This document shows positions 1 to 12,800 of a DNA stretch of 64,000 nt, piece by piece. Under the pieces are notes generated by a model. That model did no database searches. It saw only the letters and a program-made list of their open reading frames with translations, and was not told the origin of the DNA. Numbering within the stretch: position 1 is the first letter of the stretch; each line of letters starts with the position of its first letter. A program made the translations under genes and the position numbers. The DNA comes from Nymphaea colorata (Eukaryota > Streptophyta > Magnoliopsida > Nymphaeales > Nymphaeaceae): positions 4,753,528 through 4,817,527 of the forward strand of contig NC_045140.1 in the NCBI RefSeq assembly GCF_008831285.2, read 5' to 3'.

Positions 1-2871
1 GGGACGGGGCAGAAGATTGGGATTGGTTCGGCTATTGATGGTCTCTACAGAATGCCAGTACAGGTTGCCTCTGCTTTGATTTCAGCCACCAGTGGACAGT
101 TATCTGACGTGGAGGACAGATCCGCTATTATGCGCTGGCACGAGAGACTTGGTCATCTTCCTTTTCAGTTGATTAAACAATTGTTTCCTAAGATGTTTCG
201 GTCTGTTTCTTTGGACACCTTCGCCTGTGAAGTGTGTCAGTTGTCTAAGCATGTTAGGGCCTCGTACCCTATTTCGTTCAATAAAACCAGCCGTCCTTTT
301 GCTTTGGTTCACTCTGATGTTTGGGGTCCTTCGGGAGTGCCCACCGGTCGTGGTTTTCGTTATTTCATGACTCTTATCGATGACTACTCTCGTTGTACGT
401 TCGTGTACTTGTTGAAAGAACGTAGTGAGGTTCCCGGCATTGTCAAAAACTTCGTTGCATTTGTTGAAACTCAATTCCAAACCCCTGTTCAGACCCTTCG
501 TACTGACAATGCTCGAGAGTATGTCTCCTTATCCCTTGATGACTTCTTGCGAAGCAAAGGTATTATACATGAAACATCCTGTAGCTACACACCTCCTCAG
601 AATGGCGTGGCTGAAAGGAAGAACCGTCATTTGTTAAATGTCACCCGGGCCCTTATGTTTCAACGTCATGTCCCTAAGCGGTATTGGGGTGATGCACTTC
701 TCACTAGTGCTCATCTCATTAACCGTATGCCTACTCGTGTGTTGAATGGACATTCCCCTTATTCTGTTTTATGGCCTAATCAGAGTCCCTGGCCTTTGAC
801 CCCTCGGGTGTTTGGGTGTATTTGCTTTGTCCATGATCATAGTCCCACTCTCAAGAAACTTGATCCTCGGTCCATCAAAGCGGTCTTTTTGGGGTATTCC
901 TCCACTCATAAGGGATACAAGTGTGTTGACCCTAGCACTTCCAGAGTCTATGTCTCCAGGGATGTTACCTTTCATGAACACGAGGCATACTTTCCTGCGA
1001 ATCCTCTTCAGGGGGAGTGTTTAGGTGAGAGAGTGGACGAGTATTCTTCGCATCAGTTGATTCAGTTCACAGATTTCTTGGATTACACGGCTAGTTCTCC
1101 GAGTGTGAGTGTGGATGACACAGTCAGTGAGGACAGAGACAGTCAGATGGAAGGGGGCCCTGTGGAAGAACAGTCCCGTGATCATTTGTTTGGTCAGGTA
1201 TACACCAGGAAGAAGAATGATGTGATGGAGGTTGTTGATGTTACCAATCCCAATCTTGTGAGCTCCCCGGATGATCCAAGTCCAATGAATGAAGATCTTC
1301 CCATAGCCCTACGCAAAGGCACCAGGTCATGTACTTCTCACCCTATTCAGAGATTTGTCTCGTATGCTAAACTCAGTAAAGACTACAAGTGCTTTATTAC
1401 CTCTTTATCTATGGCTGTTATTCTCAGGTCAGTGGAGGATGCCAGGGAGGATCCCAAATGGCTACAGGCCATGACAGAGGAGATGGACGCCCTGGCAAAG
1501 AACAATACGTGGGAGGTTGTTGATATTCCTAATGGAACTCACTTAGTTGGTTCCAAGTGGGTGTTTACTGTGAAGTACAAACCTGATGACACTGTAGAAC
1601 GCTATAAAGCTCGTCTTGTTGCAAAGGGGTTTAGCCAGAAATATGGGATTGACTATCTTGAGACGTTCGCTCCTGTTGCTAAACTGAAGACAGTAAGGGT
1701 CATCTTAGCTCTGGCAGTACAAAAGAAGTGGAGCATGGACCAACTTGATGTCAAGAACGCCTTTTTGAATGGGCACCTTGAGGAAGAAGTCTATATGAGC
1801 ATGCCGCCTGGATATGCGCAGAAAGGAAAGTGTTGTTATCTCAAGAAAGCATTGTATGGCCTCAAGCAGTCCCCTAGAGCGTGGTTTGAAAGACTAAGGG
1901 TTGTGATGAAGACTAATGGATATAAACAGGGAAATGGTGATCACACCCTCTTCATCAAGCAGAGAAATGGTCTGGTGAGCCTCCTACTAGTATATGTTGA
2001 TGATATGATTGTCACAGGTGATGACGAAGAAGAAAAAAGGAAGATGAAAGAAACGTTAGCTGCTGAATTTGACCTCAAAGATTTGGGTAAACTGAGGTAT
2101 TTTTTGGGAATTGAGATTGCTAGATCTGAGACTGGTCTTGTTATGAGCCAAAGGAAATACACTTTGGACCTTCTAAAAGAGACAGGTAAACTGGGATGCA
2201 GGCCCTTTCTTACTCCAATGGAGTCTGGCACAAGGATAAGTATCAAAACTGGGACGATCTTGGATGAGAAAGGAAAAGGGAGGTATCAGCGGCTGGTTGG
2301 TAAACTCATTTATCTCACCCTTACTCGCCCGGATATTACGTATGCTGTGGGTGTGTTAAGTCAGTTTATGCATGCCCCTACTGATTGTCATTGGAAAAGT
2401 GCTGAAAGAGTATTGGGATACCTAAAGAATGACCCAGGGAAAGGACTGCTCTATACTCGACAAAGTCAACTCAGTATTGAAGGATACTCTGACGCCGACT
2501 GGGCAGGTTGCACAGATACTAGAAGGTCTACCACAGGATACTGCATCTTTCTTGGAGGTAACCTGGTGGTATGGAGAAGTAAAAGACAAGAAGTTTGTTC
2601 CAGGTCCAGTGCTGAGGCTGAATACAGGGCGGTTGCCATGGGGGTTACAGAAATGTTATGGCTCAAAATTCTGTTAGCAGATATTGGGGTGAAAATGGAA
2701 GAGAAGATGAGGATGTATTGTGACAACAAGTCGGCTATTAACTTGGCAAACAATCCAGTCTTGCACGACAGAACCAAACATGTGGAGATCGATCGCCATT
2801 TCATACGGGAACGCATAGATTCTAAGGAGTTGATCCTGCCCTACATGAAGTCTGAAGATCAAAGTTGCTGA
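1..2871 (+). CDS. copia polyprotein (integrase-RT-RNase H), 5' partial, C-terminal frameshift
   Basis: The frame is open from base 1, so the ATG at 52 is internal and the true start lies outside the window. Visible parts from the N-terminus: the zinc-binding HERLGH...CEVCQ segment (GAG-pre-integrase); an integrase core with Asp in VHSDVWGP, Asp in RTDNAREY and Glu in PPQNGVAERKNR (DDE triad); the RT region with WVFTVKYKPD, DVKNAFLNG and the catalytic YVDDMIVTGDD; and RNase H with SDADWAGC, SSAEAEYRA and YCDNKSAI. It normally copies element RNA into DNA in cytoplasmic particles and integrates it. The frame stops at 2871 after MKSEDQSC. The typical copia ending (VADVLTKSL...) continues in another frame directly downstream, apparently because of one extra A in the AAA run near 2860. 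It is probably not functional as a full polyprotein. Confidence 0.93.
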   Translation, partial: GTGQKIGIGSAIDGLYRMPVQVASALISATSGQLSDVEDRSAIMRWHERLGHLPFQLIKQLFPKMFRSVSLDTFACEVCQLSKHVRASYPISFNKTSRPFALVHSDVWGPSGVPTGRGFRYFMTLIDDYSRCTFVYLLKERSEVPGIVKNFVAFVETQFQTPVQTLRTDNAREYVSLSLDDFLRSKGIIHETSCSYTPPQNGVAERKNRHLLNVTRALMFQRHVPKRYWGDALLTSAHLINRMPTRVLNGHSPYSVLWPNQSPWPLTPRVFGCICFVHDHSPTLKKLDPRSIKAVFLGYSSTHKGYKCVDPSTSRVYVSRDVTFHEHEAYFPANPLQGECLGERVDEYSSHQLIQFTDFLDYTASSPSVSVDDTVSEDRDSQMEGGPVEEQSRDHLFGQVYTRKKNDVMEVVDVTNPNLVSSPDDPSPMNEDLPIALRKGTRSCTSHPIQRFVSYAKLSKDYKCFITSLSMAVILRSVEDAREDPKWLQAMTEEMDALAKNNTWEVVDIPNGTHLVGSKWVFTVKYKPDDTVERYKARLVAKGFSQKYGIDYLETFAPVAKLKTVRVILALAVQKKWSMDQLDVKNAFLNGHLEEEVYMSMPPGYAQKGKCCYLKKALYGLKQSPRAWFERLRVVMKTNGYKQGNGDHTLFIKQRNGLVSLLLVYVDDMIVTGDDEEEKRKMKETLAAEFDLKDLGKLRYFLGIEIARSETGLVMSQRKYTLDLLKETGKLGCRPFLTPMESGTRISIKTGTILDEKGKGRYQRLVGKLIYLTLTRPDITYAVGVLSQFMHAPTDCHWKSAERVLGYLKNDPGKGLLYTRQSQLSIEGYSDADWAGCTDTRRSTTGYCIFLGGNLVVWRSKRQEVCSRSSAEAEYRAVAMGVTEMLWLKILLADIGVKMEEKMRMYCDNKSAINLANNPVLHDRTKHVEIDRHFIRERIDSKELILPYMKSEDQSC

Positions 2872-2961
2872 TGTTTTAACTAAGTCTTTATGTACATCTC
2901 AATTTGAGAAAAATGTTAGCAAGCTTGGCATGTTTGACATGTATGCCAAGCTTGAGGGGAG

Positions 2962-3244
2962 TGTTAAAATAGATGTAATGGGGAATCGGGTCCATTTCTG
3001 GACCCGGTCCCATGGGGCACGGGTACCGAGGCCGGCTCGGTACCCTAGGCGGCATTCTTCTCTCCCTCCTATATAATCTTCACTTAAGTGTAATTGTGTG
3101 ATTAAGTGAAAATAATTTTCTCTCTCCTAGGGTTGCGGTGTGCACCTAGGTTAGAGCTTCCCGTGGTTTTTTCCTCTTTCTGAGGTTTTTCCACGTATAT
3201 CGTGTGTTCCCCTCTTCTTCTTTCGTGTGTTGCATGTTTCTACA
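2962..3244 (+). repeat. copia 3' LTR (about 283 bp)
   Basis: It starts TGTTAAAATAG directly after the purine tract GAGGGGAG and ends TTTCTACA, giving the expected TG...CA ends. It contains a TATATAA box at 3070-3076, followed by a pyrimidine-rich stretch, consistent with the LTR promoter. The right boundary is inferred from the terminal CA; the partner LTR is outside the window, so it cannot be confirmed by LTR comparison. Confidence 0.75.
3070..3076 (+). promoter_or_regulatory. TATA box inside the copia LTR
   Basis: The sequence TATATAA lies about 110 bp into the LTR, where the U3 promoter of a copia element is expected. In a 3' LTR this would fire outward into the flanking DNA at 3.2 kb and beyond. 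Confidence 0.5.
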
Positions 3245-6200
3245 TATATAAATACAATTTTATAATTAGGTTTAATATGTATAATATTTCGAAGTGATAT
3301 TTTATGAAACAACACACTAGTTGGAATTTCGGATTTCACAATTAATGAGTGAGGGTCACACTCCAAGGGAGAACTCTGCTCAATCAGCAACTAATTTTCA
3401 GTTCACATCTTGATGACAATGTTTTTCTCAGGATATTGGATCTTGGGTCAGGTCTATCCACTAACCCAGGGATGGCTATAAATAAAACGTTGGGGGCTGA
3501 AATGGGGGTTACTGGAGGTTGTTGAATTGTTTTTCCTCTGGGTGGGAATTAGGGTTGTGTGATCAATCAGTGCATTCTTAGTGTTGATGTTACACTTAGA
3601 TAGCAGAGAGATACCACACCGACTCTATATTAGTAGCACCAACCTTTTAGATATTTAATAAAAAGAAATTAGTTAATATTAGTAGCAGAGCTATATGTGG
3701 GCCATTGCCCACTCCAACCAACATCAATCTTTGAAAATTTTTATTAGGAAGGGGTTGGATCTGGGTCCAGCCAGATGTGGTGCCCATGGCAGACTCACGT
3801 CAAATGCCCCATATGCACAAAAACCACTAAGGTAAGTGCCCCTTTGATAAAATTTTCTAGCTTCACCACCGGACTTAGTATATCATTCTCATGACAAGTT
3901 GAATGATCCAAATTGTGATACCATTGATGCCATGCTCGTCGTGTTTGCATGTTATAGAACAAACAGATGAGTGATTACAGGTGAAATGCCACCTTAACCA
4001 CCTACCGGTTTATAAGAATACAATACATGAGGCTCTTTGTTCCACAAGAAATAAAACACACATTCAACTACTTGCATGGCGTCATGTCGAAACTTTTTGA
4101 GCTTCCTTCTTGTGAAGGAAGAGAAACGAAACCAGAGTTAAAGTGAAAGTGGCCTTTAAATTTTTGAAAAAAAAAAAAAAACCAACATCCTGTTTGCTTA
4201 AACGTGTTGCTACATCTTTATTTTATTGATGGCATTATCTTTCAAATATGCTAAAAAGACAAAAAAAGCAACCTATGGATAAAATACAGGATTGAAGCAT
4301 GGACATCTGCTCATGGACACATTATTACACATATGCTCCACACCTGTAAAAAGAAGTACCATTCTTGAAAGGCATGGGAAGGGGAGGAATGTTAAAGACG
4401 CTAAGCCATAGGCAAACTAGTTCATGCTTAGAGATTTTGTTGGTTCGTCAATCAAATGGACAAATGTGACGACTGACGCAACTTGATGCTGTAAATATCT
4501 TGTTACCATGTACGTAAAGCCAAGAATGTGCAACAAGGACTTCCATATAGCACTTCGAAGAGGTCTAATATCATTAAATATGATTTCTTTGAACATGACA
4601 ATAAGTGGCATAGTGATGGTTCACAAATGTTCGAGTTGGTGATATAAGAACCTTTTCATAGCAGTGTTTGCCATAGCCACATGAAAGCAGTCTGGGAAAA
4701 CTAGCCTTCAAATGCAAAACAATAGTAAGCCTATCATTATGCATAACATGCTTTGTTTAAAGAACATATTTTTATTTTTTCAAGCGAGGTTGCGATACAA
4801 TACTTTACGATACAACGTGTCTATTGGCATGATTGACGCATGTTATGATACACTTTATTACAATATTGGTTACAATGGCCCTCAGAATAATAAAGTACGA
4901 CAAATCCTCCATTGAGTTCATTTGATTTGACGAAGTAATAGATAGATATGTCAATATATCCAATTCGGATCAAATATTTAACCGAGCCATTCTCAAATGT
5001 GAAAAAAAAATTAATATCTAATTAAAAAATCAGATCAGATTCAAATTTAAGAAATGGCATCTAATTAGGTTCAAACTCAAATTTGGATATATATAACCAT
5101 CTAAACACATTCTGATATGATTCATATCAATTTATTTTTAAATAGATATCCTATATCCAATGCTCTTACATTTTGAAAATTGGTTAAATTCAATTTAAAA
5201 TTTGAATTCAGATTTGCATATGAATGTAAAAATCAAATTCAGCTCAAATCTGAAATATGAAATTAGATTTCAGATTCAAATAAGATATTTTTCTTGTTCA
5301 TATTTGAAAGAGCAACATATGGTTAAGGGTATATCTGATTCAAATATGATCCATTAACATTCCTAGCAATAGAAGATATAACATTCTTAGCAATAGAAGA
5401 TATTTGGTTGAGATTGGCTTGTTCACGCACCTATCAAAAGTGAACCACAACGAAGTTCATAATTGCATACGTACACAGCCAAAAGCCAAAAAGCTAAAAC
5501 AGGACCTAAATTAATTAATTTATTTGATTAAGGTGACTTGGCTACCTGATGAGCTTCATCCAGGAGAGAGTTTGACAGGAGAAAGGTCTTCACGATTAAC
5601 ACCTTTGAGGACTCGTAACCTAACTGGTAAGAATTTGACCAGACATATTTGAACACCGATTGACAGAGGGAATCTTATATATTTGCACACTCGTGCTGGC
5701 GCCGAAACCAACAGCCTCCCCGTCCCCTCCCTTTATCCTCACTCTCCAAAACCTAAAATTTCAAGCTACCTTGATTCATAGAAGAAGCAAAATCATATGG
5801 TAATCTTCAAGAAAAAAATATTTTATTATTGCAAATTTTAATAGTGTTTCCCTAAACAATAATTTTCTCAAGGATAACTTGTTATAATTACAACAGGAAG
5901 CCACAAATAGAGGAGCTAATCATCCTAAAGCCTCTTAAGAAAAAGCAAAATAAGGCCAAAGTTACAGCACTATTTCGAAACTGTAAACTTACTGCAATCA
6001 TTTTCAATAATCTGATCTTAACCAAAAAGACTCTGAGACGTTCATCCATCATCATTGACCATGGTTGTACAAACTGCTGCCTGAAACATCAATGGCATCG
6101 ATCATCAGCGAAAAGCTTTTCATTGATGCATTTCTTGGGTCAGAGAACTAGACTACTAGTGACTTTCATCATTAACGAATATTACTAACAGGAAACAGGA

Positions 6201-8402
6201 AACAGGAAACTTCGAAGTGCTGGCAAATTTAGTTTATAAATTTATTGAGAAAAAAGCAAAAGTTGCAGCTAGCTGTTGCTGTTAGCTTGCCGTGCTACTA
6301 CTGCAGCAGCAGCTTAAGCTGCTGCGTGCAGATACTACTGCTGCAGCAACACCAAAAACAAATTTCAACGAGATAGACTCAAAAAGCACAATTTTCCAAG
6401 ATGTAAAATAAAAATATTCATCTTACTTGTTCCTTTCAGGACAGGGCTGCTTCACGTTATGATCAAAGTTTATTACAGACGTTGCTTCCAATTGTATTTG
6501 ATGGTTTTTGTTCTCCATGACAATCTGGCATGTCCTCTCAAAAAGGGCCAACTAACTAATATATTTTTTTTTCTACATCTCTTCTCAGTGTTAAGGAACT
6601 TCTCTCTTGGTAAGCGTAATAAGGACGCAGCTCCCTGACTGAGACCGTTAATTCTTTTGGTCATGTTCCAAATTGTCACAACAAAGGCATGCACGAATCT
6701 AAAACAGTCTCTGAAACCCCAGGATGGTTCACAATGATGTTCCTTCTGATAAGAACAGATAAATTCTTAGGTTAGAAACAGTTAACCCATGCAACTAAAA
6801 CGTTCAGAAACAAAAGAGATTGCAAAGAGAAAACACCTTTGACAGCAGTAAGAGTAAAAAGCAAGGGCATGGTGGACGACTGAGTAAACTATACAAATTG
6901 ACAAAAGGCGCTTCCAATAAATTGATGCTCCAGAATGGATGGCTAAATTTAAAAAATGTCAGTGGGAGTAAAAGAGCTTTTAGTTTTACCTAAGTGATTT
7001 ACGGACAATGTCAAACCTGAAATAAGAGCAGAAGGGTAAATAAAGAACATAGAAAGTTAAAGGAACATATGAAATACAAGCAAATCCCCACACACAAACA
7101 CAATCACAAGCATGATCTTCCAAAATATTCATCATGATCCTGCAACAAGTTACAAAAAATGCCCTATTCACCAAAAGTTTGATATGAAATAACAAAGTGG
7201 TCAGCTACAGGACATGCACCACGTCAGCCATACTACTCGAGTATATGATGCCAAAAAAACCATACGGTATGGAATATGATCAGGTTTCCAGTTATTGTGT
7301 TTCATCAAGTTCCCATTCTATGAATATATAACAGCACATTGCTCTTGCCAGTCCGTATAAAAGTCTATAGAAGACCCAACAGGGAAACTAGTTTTGAGCG
7401 TCAAACAAAACTGTTACTGGTAGTAATTATACCACATAAGATGCAAGACTTGTGGAGAACTTGAGAAAGCAGCAGAGAGAAGAATACTCTGAAGTAAAAG
7501 CAGTAACCTATTCATAAGATATTTCATATTCTTCATGCCAACCCCTCTTAGCTTTCTCCAGTGAAGATAACCTTTCTATGGTTACTTTGAAGCTCTTTTA
7601 AAGGCATCTCTTTTCATCATCAAGGATTTAAAACAAAATGAGAACAAATATATTCACCTATGGCAAACTGAAAAGATAAAGCACAAAATAAGGAGTTTCT
7701 TATACCTTAGAGCTTCTCCAACAGCAGGACAAAATATTTTGAACCTACCTAAACCAGCACTAAAGCTAAAAAAGGGTATGGAATATCCAAATAAAAATGC
7801 GAGTCAAAAAGCAGAAACCAGCATACGGATAGTTTCAGGAACATCCTTTACATCATAAACTAAAGCCTGTTCACCTTTCACCATTCAGACAATTCACTTT
7901 ACAATCATATTGAACATTATTAGAATTAGAACCCTATATTTGTATATAAGTAGACCCCATGCTAAACAAATTGCTATAGTCATTTTCACCAAAAATAAAC
8001 CACTTGACAGGTTAAAAAAATTCATGAAAAACAATTACAGGCAGATGGAAGTGCAATCTCTTGGAAGTTACTAGATCTTGATAAGTTGGGAGAAAAGAAA
8101 GATAGTAAAATGTGAATTATACCCACATAACTAACTCCAGAATGCAGATCTTCAAGAGATCATTAGACTGTCCATTGTAAGTTCCCTTCATCTACCAAAC
8201 ACCAAATCCGATTATATATGTAAAAAATAGCCAAAAAAATTGATATACGTACATAAGATGTCTACCAAAAAATCATCTATTAACTTGAATTAAATAAGAA
8301 AGCATTCTTGTAAACAATTTCTTATCTATTTAGTGCATCTAATGGTTCAATACATAACATTATTATAACAAGAAAAAGAAAAAACATGCACGATCATGCC
8401 CT
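3245..8402. other. Noncoding stretch between copia element and transposase gene
   Basis: No convincing coding exon was found on either strand; the open frames here are short and match no family I know. About 4930-5340 is A/T-rich with repeated variants of CAAATTTGAA and TCAGATTC, similar in style to 17840-17960, which suggests an old degraded repeat. A perfect 20-nt palindrome sits at 6306-6325. The remainder looks like ordinary intergenic DNA. Confidence 0.6.
6306..6325. repeat. Perfect 20-nt palindrome in a CTG/CAG-rich patch
   Basis: The sequence GCAGCAGCTTAAGCTGCTGC is fully self-complementary. It lies within a run of GCTGCAGCAG-type triplets (6290-6350) that could extend the pairing imperfectly. 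No gene is associated with it. Confidence 0.8.
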
Positions 8403-9897
8403 TCAATGTCGCACCTGCAAAATCAACCAAAAAAAGTCATTAATAAGGAACACACACTCTCTCAAAGATAAATGTACACATACTCTAGAGCTTCGGCCTT
8501 GTAAATTCGCTCGTAATTGTCGATTTTCTGCTGCTAGTTGTTCATTATCTTTTTGAAGCTTTTCTATTTTCTTCTCCAAGTTTTTTATTTTCTTTTCTGC
8601 TGCTGTAGCTCTTTTTATTAATTCAACCTTGGTTGGACATAAGCCAAAAAAGTCCGAAGGAGTGGGACCCAACCCATAAGTGCGCACATGACCAGGTTGG
8701 TCTTCTCCAACAACTTGTGCAAAAGTATCATCCTTGGCCATATCATCTCCCCTTCTATCTAAATGAGCTAGTCTCTCCATGCATTCAGCCTGTAAAAGAA
8801 ACTTTTCTAAGACAAAGAAGCATTGGACATAAATATAATTAGTTAGAATATGTTGTCACACTTACAGCTATTCGAGCAGATGTTTCATCAACATATTGAC
8901 CACTCCTCATGTGTGTTCTCATGAAAACTTCAAGTCTACTTGGCTCTGATTCATCTTCTTTTTCTGCCATCTAACATACAAGAATACAACATTCTCATTC
9001 ACAACAATGAAAAAATAAATAAACAAATAGCATGCAAAGCTTAGTAAAATTCATCAATTACCATTTCCTCGCGAACACGTGCAAGACTCTTGCTACCCAA
9101 TGTATGAGGACATTTTTGCTTTGCACGACTATTCTTATTTTGCTTACAAAGTTGCTTCAATTAAGAAAAAAGGACATCATGTCAACATTGCATATTGCAT
9201 CAATAAATGTACATGCACTTATTGTACCTTTCCTTCGTCAGAGTTCCAATATTCCACGAGTGCAACCCATTGGCTTGGCACAACCCTAGAGTCACAATCC
9301 TCAAGTTGTCTTTCATATGTCTCGTGAATGTCAAAATGTTCTCTTTTAAGAGTACACTTCCATTCTCTCCATTGTTTTCCAAGAGTTTTGAGCATCCATC
9401 TCTTAGTAGACTTATCAATATCGAATTTTTCCTACAAAACAAAGATAAAAACAATTATTACAAAATTGAATTTATAGGTTACATCTGCACAATCATGAAG
9501 GTATACCTTAACACGATGTTGTAAGTCCTTTTTATAGCTCATTGGCATCTGCTTCCAACTTTTATATGTAAGAGGCGCTAAACAACCATCTCGTACAAGG
9601 AATCCCATATACTTGGACAATGTGCTTGCATTCTCACCAATAGGTTGGCCAAGGTAATTGTGATCTACTTTAAGTTTTTCACCAACAGGCAACTTTCTCA
9701 CCTTCAAAAGACGATTTGGTCCACGTGTTTTTTTCCCTTGAGTGCAATGTTCTATGCATATGACAGATGCAATAACAACGTGAATATAAATAAATAAGAA
9801 AAAGAAACACAACAAGCCTCGAGTTATCATAATACATACCAATAGAAGAAGAATCTCCATGGTCTAACTCTACAACAGGCATGACTGGGGTTTTCAT
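8403..9897 (-). CDS. Ptta/En/Spm-type plant transposase, 7 exons, 336 aa
   Basis: I joined exons at 9897-9840, 9751-9507, 9431-9228, 9142-9062, 8970-8866, 8789-8484 and 8414-8403. All introns are GT-AG and every join keeps the frame, giving 1011 nt including the stop. The product matches the plant transposase family known as Transposase_24 (Ptta/En/Spm). Diagnostic stretches are KKTRGPNRLLKV near residue 25, SKYMGFLVRDGCLAPL, a W-rich middle, RAKQKCPHTLGSKSLARVRE, and near the end DDTFAQVVGEDQPGHVRTYG and LGPTPSDFFG. A coiled coil of about 45 residues rich in K, E and L follows. Proteins of this family are associated with CACTA-type DNA transposons and often occur as dispersed or co-opted copies. 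The ATG at 9897 directly follows an AG, so a further upstream exon is possible. The last intron (8415-8483) is optional because it also reads through in frame. Confidence 0.8.
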
Positions 9898-12800
9898 CTA
9901 AATTAGCAATTTGATAGTGAAATTGATCATGTAAGTGTGGTATATTGAAATGAAAAAAACACAAACAACACAAATGCGAAAACAAAAAACTTAGCTGCTT
10001 GATATTAACAAATATCATAGTGCCAATAGGCCCAATACATTAAACATGGTACTCATAAAATTACTTGATATTTTCAACTTCTTTAAATTCTTGGTTACAA
10101 ACAAAATTTCCAACTGTAGTAATTCAAGAAATGTCTAATAAAACCCAAGCATCTTCATTGTCCTGAATCATGTCATCATTCAAATGAACATTGCATGACA
10201 ATATTGAAATCCATATTCATATCACCAACACCCATTTAGAAGAAGTAATTGCGCATATTAGAAAGGCCCCCATCACCATCTTGATAACCACTACCCAATC
10301 TAAATCAACGACATTGTTTACATAAAATACTATTGTGCTTGTGATGCCATCATTCATATGAGTGAGAAAACATTCACAAGCTAAGTCACCAGGGAGTGTT
10401 TTTTTTTGCACCCGCACCCCCGTTGATGCGACACGGGTGCGACCCAAATCCACACCGCACAAGTCAAAGGTGAGTCGGGTGCGGTCAACCGCACCCGAAT
10501 AAAATAGTCATTCTTGGACATGCACCCGACTCGCGTCAAACACGAGTCGGATGCAGTCAAACCGCACTAGGTCCATTTCGGTCCATGTTTTGGGGTTTTT
10601 TTTGTTTTTATTTTTCAGCAAATTGATAGGGCACGAGACTTCGTTCCCCCTTGCCACTGCTCTCTCTCTCTCTCTGCTACGAATGTCTCTTCCATCGGCA
10701 ACTTCCACTTCGTCCGGTGTCCGTATAGTACATTAAATCCTGAGAGAGAAATGGGTTGAAATACCATTTTGATATTGCCACCAAAACATTGATTATCGAA
10801 TCAATATTGGTGATTTATTGGGAGGAACTTTTGCATGTCAGCTGCTTTCAGCCAGACGAGGCCCTTCTAAGCCTCCTCTCAATCATGGCCCTAGCAGCAT
10901 GCCCTTCCACAACCCCTCAATCAGGCCCTTGCCTTGGTCTAGCTCAGTTGGATATTCCAGCCTATTTAGCCCCTTCACTTAGCATGCTTAGAGACAATTT
11001 GAAGAGAAACCCTCAAAGACCAGTGCTCGAGCTAAGCTCTTGAATGCCAAGCAAGCCCTCCCTTGTCCAAGCCATAGCAACACCCAAGCCTAGTGAAAAA
11101 ATATGGAGCTATCAGCTTGAAGATGGCTTCCATGTTCTGCTTTTTGCAGAAAAATGAGGAAAGGAGAGAGAGATGTGTAGAATGGTTGGGGGAAGCAGCA
11201 ACAACATGCATGACTATAAACCCAAACCGACAATATTAAACATAACTTCACATTTTTTTGACATATCCGTAGTAAGAAAATACAAACGAACCATTAATGA
11301 AAGAATTCAACACATGTTGAAATAAAAGGAGGCATCTAAGTAAAGAAATGTCTCGATCAGACGTGTCTAGATCCAAATTCAGACACATTCAACTCTATTT
11401 CAACACCCTCCCACAACATTTTTCCACTCTGGTCTTGGAACAACCTTCCATGTCTGACACTCATGAAGAGCTGTGATTTCTTTCTCTTATGGCTTCAATC
11501 CATCGTTGAGATTCGGTAGCTCGACAAAACAACTCAACTCGCTTATTTAACAACCTGTGGTATAAACAATTAGTGGGTTGAGCTTATTACAATTTTAAGA
11601 CTCGCCACTCGACCCATAACATTGACCAACTCATTTCATAAGGAGACAAAAAACTTGCATTTAAAAAAGGACTCTTGATCCAACTAATTTGGACCCAATG
11701 CCTAACAATGGGAAACTATTAGATACTCATTTTTTTTTTGTAGGGTCTATTCAAATATTTATTAGCAGGAGTGCACAAATTCGATCTAGGATGCACAAAT
11801 TCGATCTAGGATCCTAGGTTGGCAGGCAAGACCACATGACTACGGTCGCTGCAAGGAATACAGTTGTAGGGCATTGCATAGTAAGGCAGTCCATAATTGA
11901 ATAGCATCAAGGCATTGCAAGAGTCATGCACTAGGCTTGAGACAATAAAATTAAGAAAATGGCACCATTGAAAATTAAGAAAATTAGGGAATTTGTTTTA
12001 AATGAATATTATTCAACATATATATCTATACACACATATTTATCACATTCATAATAATTTAAATGGACATGATCTCATCCTAACTCGACCTAGCCTAACA
12101 AATCCTTCTAAAAGTAATATTTCATGTCCTAACAAGACCTTCTATGTGCAAAAATAATACAATCAACCTTAATCAATTCAAAACACCTTTAGTTCATAAC
12201 TTAGAATATAATCAACCACGATCGACAGACCCTCTCCCATGTGCTGCTCAAATAGCAATGGATGTACATGTTTAGTGAATAAAATCAAATTGTGTTTTGC
12301 TAGTATATTTGACATTCTTCTGCAACAAGATAAAGCTACAACTCAAAATATTCCTCCTTAAGCTTCCTTATGTGGACAGTTAAAACGAAACTCTGATAAA
12401 AAAAAAGGTAGATGGCTGACCTGTCACATGACGAAAAATGCATTAGTATGATATTAGGCCAATAATACTGAAATTTTCAAGTAACCTTTTATTAATGATA
12501 TTTAATACATGTTCACCATAAGAGATTATTCATCAAAAAGAGTTTTAATTTACAAAGACTTCATCCTTGTTTTACTTAACAATTTTACCAAGAAAAAAAA
12601 TACAGAAAAGCCATCATACATGTAATATAAGAAGGCCTCTGAAGGAGGAATATGGTACTGGTTTGTGGGAAAGGGGATTGGTAGGCAAAATATAAAGCTT
12701 TTAATAGTAGGTAGAAAGAAAGGAAACTTGGTGGATGGAAGAGAGGAAATCACACTCAATGCAAGTATAAATTTAAGGCAATGAAGGAGATTGGTTATTT

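Larger units (their letters stand above)
1..3244 (+). mobile_element. Ty1/copia LTR retrotransposon, 3' part
   Basis: The window opens inside the pol region of a copia element. Seen in order: GAG-pre-integrase, integrase, reverse transcriptase, RNase H, a purine-rich tract just before 2962, then a 3' LTR. The domain order integrase before RT defines Ty1/copia rather than Ty3/gypsy. The 5' LTR, primer site and gag lie left of the window. The pol frame is nearly intact, so the insertion is probably not ancient, but a single-base frameshift near 2858 removes the normal C-terminus. Confidence 0.95.

Noticed and set aside
2429-2816. Secondary frames overlapping the copia pol
   Set aside because: They are out-of-frame or antisense shadows of the RNase H region.
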